This document shows positions 45,001 to 53,400 of a stretch of DNA of 64,000 nt, in pieces. Both the position numbers and the translations under genes were made by a program. Source of the stretch: Trissonchulus latispiculum (Eukaryota > Nematoda > Enoplea > Enoplida > Ironidae); assembly GCA_030248195.1 (NCBI GenBank), contig JASAND010005550.1, positions 1 through 64,000 of the forward strand, read 5' to 3'. Position 1 is the stretch's first letter. The number at the start of each line of letters is the position of its first letter. Below the pieces are notes generated by a model. The model had not been told where the DNA came from, did not search any database, and saw only the letters and a program-made list of their open reading frames with translations.

Positions 45001-45639
45001 TCAAGCCGTACCGGCAGGTGAAGTTCTTTTTTAATTTTTTGAATGTTAAAATTATTTGCTACATGTGGCAGCAGGTTTAGTTTTATTAATTGGAAACAAA
45101 ATTTGGTAAAAAATTCATTTCATCTCCCAGTAAGGCGACGACGAACACTGGTCGATTCATGCTTCGGAAAAATGGAAAAATCCGTTGATCCCTTGTTTTG
45201 TGGAAATTTTGATAGATTTTCATAAATTAGCTTCGCTCAAGCTTGATTTTGTCTCTTAACTTTCTGAAAAGGAAGATTGCTGGTTATTTTTCAGGCTTAA
45301 TCTATCATTTTTATTAATCGTAATGATCACTTGACATTGACAACTTATGGCTGGGTTGCCTGAACTGCCACCTTCAACTTGGTTAACTTTGTTATACTGT
45401 TTCTTCAAAAGGTTCTAACCATGCGAAAACTCGGAAATGTCGAGAGGAAACCTTCTTAATTAAATTAAATCTCAACTAATGTATTCTAAATTAATTTAAA
45501 CTCAATATGTATCAACAATGAATTTATATTTTTAGGTAACTCCGAAGCTCCTTCTTGCACTCTGATTAAGAAAATGTGGCACAAATCATTATTAGGCCTA
45601 ATTAGTGTATTTATATTGTTAGAAACGTTAGTCCAATGA
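42036..45639 (+). CDS. ACE: ACE-like M20 (M2 clan MA) dipeptidyl carboxypeptidase, three exons
   Basis: Model join(42036..42088, 43195..45017, 45536..45639), 1,980 nt, 659 residues. Zinc peptidase of the angiotensin-converting enzyme family, which removes C-terminal dipeptides from bioactive peptides outside the cell. The signal peptide (1-22) spans exon 1 and the start of exon 2, with an LAQA-S cleavage pattern. It is a single catalytic domain: HELGH (373-377) with the third zinc ligand Glu401 in HEAVGD, VCHGSAWDF before it, and the substrate/chloride segment HIVGSTPYIRYY with His502, Tyr509, Arg511 and Tyr512. The three conserved disulfide pairs are represented. After the domain, exon 3 adds a Lys-Lys segment and a hydrophobic tail ending LLGLISVFILLETLVQ, suggesting a GPI signal or tail anchor. 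An AATAAA follows at 45784. The N-terminal 23 codons of the unspliced frame (ATG at 43172) lie in the intron and are not used. Confidence 0.94.
42160..42850 (+). repeat. Duplicated acceptor-like segment in ACE intron 1
   Basis: Two similar segments, at 42175-42218 and 42780-42823, both read aaaataa...tttcttcag-type tract followed by AACTCCGCCAAGCTTGTTT or AACTCCGTTAAGTTTGTTA. They look like a duplicated intron or exon edge. The sequence after the first stays open for about 28 codons in exon 1 phase but has no recognisable content. Confidence 0.45.
43137..43174. repeat. (TTAA)n microsatellite at an intron end
   Basis: Nine or so TTAA units immediately before the polypyrimidine tract of the exon 2 acceptor of the ACE-like gene. 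Confidence 0.95.
43195..45017 (+). CDS. ACE: ACE-like peptidase exon 2 (catalytic domain)
   Basis: Acceptor TTTTTGTCTTTCAG ends at 43194; donor GTGAAG starts at 45018. It contains essentially the whole peptidase domain in one exon and is much richer in G+C than the flanks. Reading on past the donor gives only four more codons before TAA. Confidence 0.93.
45536..45639 (+). CDS. ACE: ACE-like peptidase exon 3 (hydrophobic C-terminus)
   Basis: Acceptor TTATATTTTTAG ends at 45535; in phase with exon 2 it encodes 34 residues starting GNSEAPSCTLIKKMW and ending in a hydrophobic run, stop TGA 45637-45639. The exact phase match and hydrophobic tail support it; it has not been tested against transcripts. 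Confidence 0.7.
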
Positions 45640-45783
45640 TTTATGTACTTCTGTAGACATTGTCAGAAGGCCTTGCTTTCTCTTTGCAAATTTCTGAGCA
45701 GATTTATATCATTGACATAGCTCAGTTTTTCAGTGAAACCTGAATTATATATTTAACAACATTAAAACAATTTCATTAAATTA

Positions 45784-45789
45784 AATAAA
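45784..45789 (+). terminator. Poly(A) signal AATAAA for the ACE-like gene
   Basis: First AATAAA after the exon 3 stop codon, about 145 bases downstream. Confidence 0.55.
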
Positions 45790-46370
45790 CAAACAGATAA
45801 AATTATAGATATCGCTGAGGGGTCTACCCTTTTTTCCTTCCTGGACGAGAGGATCTGCCCTTTTTTCCTTTTCGCTGAGGGGGTCTACCCGCTTTTTGTC
45901 GGTCTGGGGGAGGGTCTGCACCTCCCATCCCCCCCAAATTATCCTATGTATGTAACGCAAACTTTCTTTGCATTGTCATGTCATTATTGCCTTAGTAGTA
46001 GCTCTTGGCTGGGTTGTTTACAGAAATAGACCTCATTCTATTAAAAAACGATTTTTCTGGAAAAGATCACCGTCCCCTGTAAAGTCTCCAATCCATCATT
46101 TTCCAGTACAAAAGACTGAGCGATGGACACGCGCGGACAGACAAGGCAATGGCGAATTCTGACACGACTTGTGATAAGCACGCAAAAGGTTTAACCTAAT
46201 AAAAGAGCATTATATTAGTAGACTTTGTTTACAAAATAAAGGTACTTCGTTCATCAATTAGTCGTGCATCGTGCACCAATGTACCTATTCAGTCAGAGTT
46301 TAATATATTGCTTCGAACTCTCGGACCTTTTCTGAGCACCACGTTTCTGCTTTTCTGACTTAACTTACAC
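45790..46370. other. Intergenic stretch, no gene seen
   Basis: Contains three loose copies of GAGGGGTCTACCC/GGATCTGCCC within 45817-45930, a local GC-rich repeat. The 64-codon frame at 45968-46162 is not recognisable. Confidence 0.5.
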
Positions 46371-46525
46371 CAAGAGTACATAATATAAGAGTGTGTCACT
46401 AGGCACACTTTAGGGTATCAGAGCATAAACTATGCTCTGCTAGCGGCCCCCCACAAATTAGACCCTATAGTAACCCCCGCAAATCAGTGCCTAGTACTGG
46501 CAAACTCTTATATTATGTACGCTTG
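46371..46525. mobile_element. 155-bp MITE with 7-bp target duplication
   Basis: Terminal inverted repeats CAAGAGTACATAATATAAGA and the complement of CAAGCGTACATAATATAAGA. Perfect duplication CTTACAC at 46364-46370 and 46526-46532. The interior has ACAAATTAGACCC and CGCAAATCAG, shared with the larger relative at 53647-54021. Confidence 0.85.
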
Positions 46526-46529
46526 CTTA

Positions 46530-47278
46530 CACTTATTCAACGTGATCTTTGTGTATAGTTAAACCCACACTTTAACAAGGGGAGTATGGATGGGGGGTCC
46601 CGGACTCCTCAAAAATTGGAGGTTCGATATAAAAGCTGGTAAAATCAGGGCCAAAAAACATGGGACAGTGCCGGGAAAGGCAGATATAAAACTGGAAATT
46701 ACTGATAATTTTAGCTAAACATAACATAACAAAAAGTTGTTAAAAAGTTCAAAAATTGGGAAATTTGCTTTGGACCCCCCAGAGCCCCCCCCCGTAACGT
46801 ATGTACTCAACCACTTGCAGTATGACGGTTATGTGCTCTTGGTATTATAAGACCCCTATAGGATTTGTAGATCCTACGAAAGATTCGAAAAAACTTGTCG
46901 CAAACGTTATCTTTTACTGAACGACAACTTTAATGCGAATAACATGTTAACAAATAGAGTGGATTAAAATGAAAAATAACAAACAGCAAACAGAACCCCA
47001 CATCTTAAAGGTAGGTAATCCTAAATGACTGTTAAAAAATCTTTGAGCTAATGAGGTCAATGAAGACATTTTGTAGTTGCAAAAATTTTGAAAAATATTT
47101 TGTATCAAAGTGGTGAAAATCTCTTTCCTGGGTCCTAGGAAATAAAATTTAGGAAATTTGCACCACACACGTCTCGTCTCTCCAAATTCTGTGCCGATAT
47201 TAGCTAGGCAAAATATGTATACTAAATCAGACAATTAACAAGAATTAATTAAGCAATTGCATTAATTAGCACAATTAA
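46530..47278. other. Intergenic stretch, 3' flank of TIM21
   Basis: No gene seen. G- and C-rich runs at about 46590 and 46775-46795 could be ends of another inverted-repeat element (GGGGGGTCCCGG and GGACCCCCCAGAG). The 95-codon antisense frame at 46947-47234 is AT-driven. Confidence 0.5.
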
Positions 47279-47416
47279 TTACTCCAATAAAGATCCATAG
47301 TCTAGATTTTTGTGATCTGAAATTTTGTCACGATTATCAATAACTATGATAGTTCGCGGAGGGAAATCTTCCAAATCCACAATCAAATATCGATGCTCAA
47401 AACGTCCGCTTTCATT
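47279..47416 (-). CDS. TIMM21: TIM21 exon 6 (C-terminus)
   Basis: 138 bp, acceptor TTTTTTTCAG, stop TAA at 47279-47281. Encodes the terminal FPPRTIIVIDNRD segment plus a 14-residue extension beyond the usual end. Confidence 0.92.
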   Translation of the reverse strand, partial: NESGRFEHRYLIVDLEDFPPRTIIVIDNRDKISDHKNLDYGSLLE

Positions 47417-50400
47417 CTGAAAAAAACAAAAATTCACACTAAACAAAACATTCAACGAGGTTTATTGTTACCGCTAAGTAAGTGTTATACTAGCATTTTG
47501 AGCTGTAAACGAGCAATGAATAAATTTTGTGAGGAACAAAGGTAACACGGCTAGTCGCTTGATAAATTTTCTTTCGTTCTCAACAAAGTTGCTTGTCCTT
47601 GGGCCTTTTCAAGAAAGGGTAGAGTAGAGTAGAGTAGAGTTAAAATTAACTGTTTTAACTCGTTTTAACTCCACTCAAGTTATACTTTCCCTCTTTTAAC
47701 TCTTTCGTCAAAAGGATCGAATTAGTTTTAACTCTACTCTACCCTTACGTGAAAAGGCCCTTGTTAACACAATTCGTGAGGCAAAGGTTATGCTTTGAGT
47801 GAAGTAACCCAGGAAGGGTCAATAGTTCCAGTAGATGCCCACTCTTTGTGACTATCACCGATTACTTGCAGATGCTGTGAACCCCCCCCCCCCCCCGAAA
47901 ATTAAATAGAAGTTCGTTTGTTGCAAATCTCTGTCCCCGATTCTCACATTAAACAACCAAATATATATATATATATGATCCCTGACAAGTGCTAAACATA
48001 GGAAATTGAAACAATTTTGCTACCAAACGTTTGAGCGCCGTATGTAAAACTGTTTAGGACTCACGTTTTGCAAAAATGAAATCTGGGTTGTTAACGGGCT
48101 AACATCCAGAAGTGTGTTCATAGGCCAACTCAGCGCTTTTCTAGACTGCGAAAAGTGTATGGCTTTTGTCTAAAATGTCGTCAAAATGTCATTAGAAGCC
48201 GCACTGCCTTGTCTAGATTATAAACGAGCCCTTGAGGAGCCCTTTCGATTCTTAGCGCTCAAACTTTTAATAGCTGAAACAGCATCCAATCCAAACCAAA
48301 GTTTTGGTTTTCCTATGTTTAACACAATATATCATCTGACTAGTCGTATTTGTAGGCTTGCTGCGAACGAATGGGACAATTTTGCTACCTGTTTTGCGAG
48401 TCCACGGGAACACAGTATGAAAATATAAAAAATATTGACATAACGACCTCCCCTTTACGATAGCTACCCCTATTGACAGCTATGAGTAAGCATCTTCTTC
48501 TTCTTCTTCTTTTTCTTCTTCTTCTTCTTCTTCTTTCTTGGCGGCAATCGGAGCGTATCCATATGGGGGAGCGCTTCCGCCTCCACACCCAGCACGCGAC
48601 TTTGCAAGGCAGACCACACAAGGGGAGTCCGAAATAGGGTAGTAGAAGAGGTCTACCCGCTCGACAGCATAATTTAAGGACAGGAACGTATCCAGCTCCG
48701 ACATGACTGAAGACTAAAACAGAAAGGGGAAGGATCAGCCATGCCCCGCAGAATTGGAAATCATTTAGCGCCGCTGACCAGACGGGTGCCAGGGGACACC
48801 TGTAAGGGGGATCTCCATTTGATGGGGTCCATGTCCATAGGATTTCCCACGAAGGCGGTTCCATTGTCCCGCAGGAGTAGGCTCAGAGCTCAGCCCATTG
48901 ATCAACAGGTTTAACAAGACAAGACATTAATTAATGCTTATACTAATAATGATTAATTTATTAATTAATTAATTACTACCTCTCGGACTTCCAAATTAAC
49001 TGTCCCCTTCTTGTACGGACCCTCAACATAGAACTTCATTCGCATACAATTGACGCCCTGAAGGGTGAAGGAAAGGTGACTGAAAAAATTAATTGAAAAT
49101 TAAAATTAGCTAATCAATTAATTTCATTGAAATAAAGGCTAGAAATTTAACATATAAAATGCATCCCTCTGTAGACGTAAATTTTTTGAAACGTTTACAT
49201 GCCTCTTGTACTAACTTTGCAACTGCAAAACCAGAAAACGCCATACAACAAAGGAAGATACAGTATTTTGATTCAAAAATTAAATAAAATTTTTTTAAAC
49301 TTTTTGAAGATTCATAAAACCTCGTATATCTCCTTCGGCCTCGCCTCGTAGTTTCTCCATATCCTTTAATTGGCTCGCCTAGAGCGGCTACGACCTGTCA
49401 ATTATTAATTAAAAATTATATATATAATTAGCAACTTAACTAGCAAAAATTTAGACGCAAATCTACATTATTCAAAAATCCACATATAAGCGAAACAATG
49501 CAAAAATAAGTATAGATGGACTTTACAAAACATTTACTGTGAAGTAATTTCAAGGCAATGAGAAAGAGAACCCACAAAAGACGGTAGAATATCAATAAAC
49601 TAAATTAAATTAAAAATTCTAATAAATGCTAATAAATTAATAGGAAGGTTTACAATAAATATGAATTTAGAATTAATTAATTAATAAACAAGAAAGAATA
49701 AAAAATTGACAACAAACTAACTTGAGCATTTTGCTTTACAAGCTTAAGGGCTGCAGTGTAGACGCCATTGGGGCTTTTGGACGAAAATAGCTCACGGAAA
49801 ATATAATAAAATAGGGCGCCTAAAATGGGCACAAAATCAAATTAGCATATAAACATAAGCCTAGAAAACAGAGAAAATTAACATGAAACCAAATTAATGT
49901 TAGATTGAAATTGCCTTTTCATTTTCCTAATAAACAAATTACAAACCACCTTCGTGCTTATATGACTCGGCCGAGGTTTGCGTAAATGCCAAATTGGTGA
50001 AAAGCTAATTTTTCTGTTTAATGCAACGAATAAAAGTCTAACTTAAAGAAAAGGTTACTTCCTGGTAATGGTATATACCGTAGATTCCGTTATTATTCTA
50101 CAGAATTATGAATAAACATGAGTATAATTAGTATTGGCACTGAATATTCCATTCAAATTCAACGAGTGCTCAACTGTAGAGTAACTCTATGATTTCCACT
50201 CTTTTTGACAACACTTCAGGAAGTGCGAAATCTTGTTTCATGAATGTAAGCAACAGATTTTCATTTAAGTTTTTCTGACAGACTCAAGTTGGATTAATTT
50301 TGACAAAAAAAACGAAAACTGTCTATCTGAATGTGATTTTCGAGTAGCAATGAATGCTATGTAACTCCGGTACTACCACCATCGAAAACCTAAAAAGTCA

Positions 50401-53400
50401 GACTCATAGACTCCCGAAAATATAAGTGTATGTTAATATTTTGATCCTGAACATTCTCAGAAATAAAGGTGCAACAACAATCCATTTAGTCGCCGTTTTG
50501 GACCACCCCAATCCCTTTGCAGAATCAAAAACAAAATTTTACAAAAATCTAAAAAATTTGTAACTAATCTTAAAGCACTCCCTGTGAAATTTTAGCCCAA
50601 CTGATGCGATTTTGCTACTTTTAAGCATTGAAAAGATGAATTATGTAGGGGCGACCAGCTGGAAAAATCATAAATTTTTAAACTAAATTTTAAACTTAAG
50701 TTTTTATTTGTTATATAAATTATGCGTACCTGTGACTCCAACACCAAGCAGAATTATTCCCCCATAACTGACATCTTTTCCAGCTTGCTTCACTAAAATA
50801 AAAAAAGATTGAAAACAAAATATTATTTTTAATAAAGATAAATATAATCAAAATCCCAATTAAATTATCATCTGAGTTCTCTGATAATTAAATAAACATT
50901 TCGTCAATAAGTAACCATTGTGGCAAAACGTTTTTGATATTTCGTATATTCATTTCCCGTACTGAGTTAGCATTAATTTATTTTGCCTCTCAACAAACTG
51001 GGATTTGTGATTTTGAATAAGTTAAAGTCGAACTGGAAACTTTCAATTGGGTAAGAGTTCCGAGCCGGTTTAGGCGGTAAATCACAGATTTATGGTAGTA
51101 TGCACTGGTACTTTGAAACTCTGATTACTTTGCCTACATGAATTAAGTATAGGGTTAGAAGTGGAACGTGTCGGTAACTTTGATCCATTGAATTTTTCAT
51201 AATTACATAAGTAACTTCTGCTAACAAAACTTTAACGAAGTAAGCATAAGTCCTACACGGACTCTTAAGTTGTGGTTACAAACGTGTGTACCTGATACTG
51301 ACACAAAGTCACCTGGTTTGCTTTGATAAGAAATATTATCAAAATTATTGGGGGTGGTCAGTGGTTAGCCCCTGCGGGCAATTTAGAGCTTAATTAAAAA
51401 GGATGCCATAGTTCAAATTCGTTGAAATGCAAACTTTTAGTAAGTTAGGTTTTATGCTACAATAACTTTATGTTAGGTTCGTCAAGTTTAGCCTGTAAAT
51501 GACATATCTTTAATAAAGAGCTCCGGGGAAGTTGTATATTAAATTTCTTTCTTAGCTGGGGTTCTCCTGTTTGAAAGAGTCAGTTTAAGGTTATCTTGGC
51601 CTTTCCTTGGGATAAAGGTAATCAAACAAAAATCTTTCTTATATACCAGTAGATGAAGAAGCTTCCAACCATTGCTTCTCTTCAAATCCTTCTTTACTTC
51701 AAACATTAAATTAAAGACCTAGTTTTAGGAGATGTAAAAATTAGTTTATTAGTGTTTTCTGGGATTTTTGTGACCTTTGTTGGGAGGAGACACACCTAAG
51801 ATGTTAGGTTGTTAGGTTCACGCAAACTTCAAAAAGGTATATCCATTCAGTGCTCTTTTTGCTTTTAGAACTAACAGTGCGGAAAATTTTATAGAAAGAT
51901 GATTTAGACTTTGCTGCAGTTGCTTAGGGTCAAACAGTGGAGTTAAAAAGTGGAAATTACCGGATCTTAACTCGTTTAATCCCATAGGCAAGTTAAAATC
52001 GAACTGTTTAATGCTTTTAACCCTGCGCGCGAAAAGGATTGAGTTAAGCCTGGTTCACACTGCTGTCTTATGTCTTTTGTGTTATGTCATGTCTTATGTT
52101 TTATGTCTTAAGACAGAACCGTTCACACTGCTGTCTTATGTCTCTTGTCTTAGGCAGCACATTTAAATCTTTCAGCCAATCAACTTGACAATGACTGGAC
52201 TAGCTGCAATGTGATTGGTTTATCTCTTAAGACATAAGACAAAAGTTGAGCCTGGCCCAACTCTGTCTTAAGACAAAAAGACATAAGACATAATACATAA
52301 AACATCAGTGTGAACGCCTTAAGACACAAGACATAAGACAAAAGACATAAGACATAAGACACCAGTGTGAACCAGGCTTAAATTTGTAACTCTTGTAACT
52401 CGTCTAGCTATCATGTGCAAACGATGGCTAATGACAAAAGTGACATGGTCGAGTGGTTTAGTTTAGCGCTCTCAAATACAGCTCTGATAGTCGTTGGTTC
52501 AAATCCCCGCTGCCTGAAAGCTTTTTCTAATCTTCTTGGACTCAGGCGCGTAGCCAGGGGTGGGGGCGAGGGAGGGCATGCCTCCCCCCCGAAGTCGGAG
52601 GCGAAAGAAAATTTTAACATTAAATAGAAATTCTGATAAATATTTCTAGAAAAATTTCGCCTGCGGCGCTAGTTTTCCACGAAAATACCTCAAAAATACC
52701 AGCTTGCACTTGAAACCGGCCTCCACAGGTTCCGTTTCAGCACTAATTTCTGAAAAATTTTGGCTTGCCCCCCTCCGAAATCTTTTTCTGGTTACGCTAG
52801 TGCAACTACTGAACCACTGTAGTTGAGTACAGTAATAGAATATATACTGTAGAAATAGCAAATAGTGTATAATGAAAACATCTCTGAAAAGTTAGATCAT
52901 GCTTAGGGATTTTTCCAATTCTAATTTTCATTAGTTTGCCATAAATCTACTGTTAATCTCAATTTAGGCTTAGGCTTAGGGAACAGAGCACTACGATAGC
53001 AGCAAAGGACGGCCTGGGTTCAAACCTCCGTATGATTCCAAAATTTTTTCCAGCTAATTTTCTACCGATTTTTTTGTCTTTCAGGCAAACTATGCCACCC
53101 TACAATGGTAGCAGGCAATATGACGGCCCCTCAATGCTACAACGACTATCCCTTATATCCTGTTGCACTTTACTGCTATGGACACCGTCCCCCGTGCTAG
53201 GCGCCGAGGACTTTCTCAGCTTTCTACTCGACCCCCCGATGGCCATTCATAGCCAGCTGAGCCCCCCCTATTCCCCCGATTCCGTTCGACCAATCAGAAA
53301 GTCCCGTCGCCCCCAGTCACGTGACTTCCCCAACGGGGATCTGGGGTCACGTGGTCTGGAACTACTGCTGGGACACTATCGGGGCTACTGGGGACCACCC

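Noticed and set aside
48385..48864. 159-codon antisense frame with an Arg run
   Set aside because: The Arg run is the (CTT)n tract in another frame; the alternative spliced frame with SELDTFLSLNYAV looks more coding-like.
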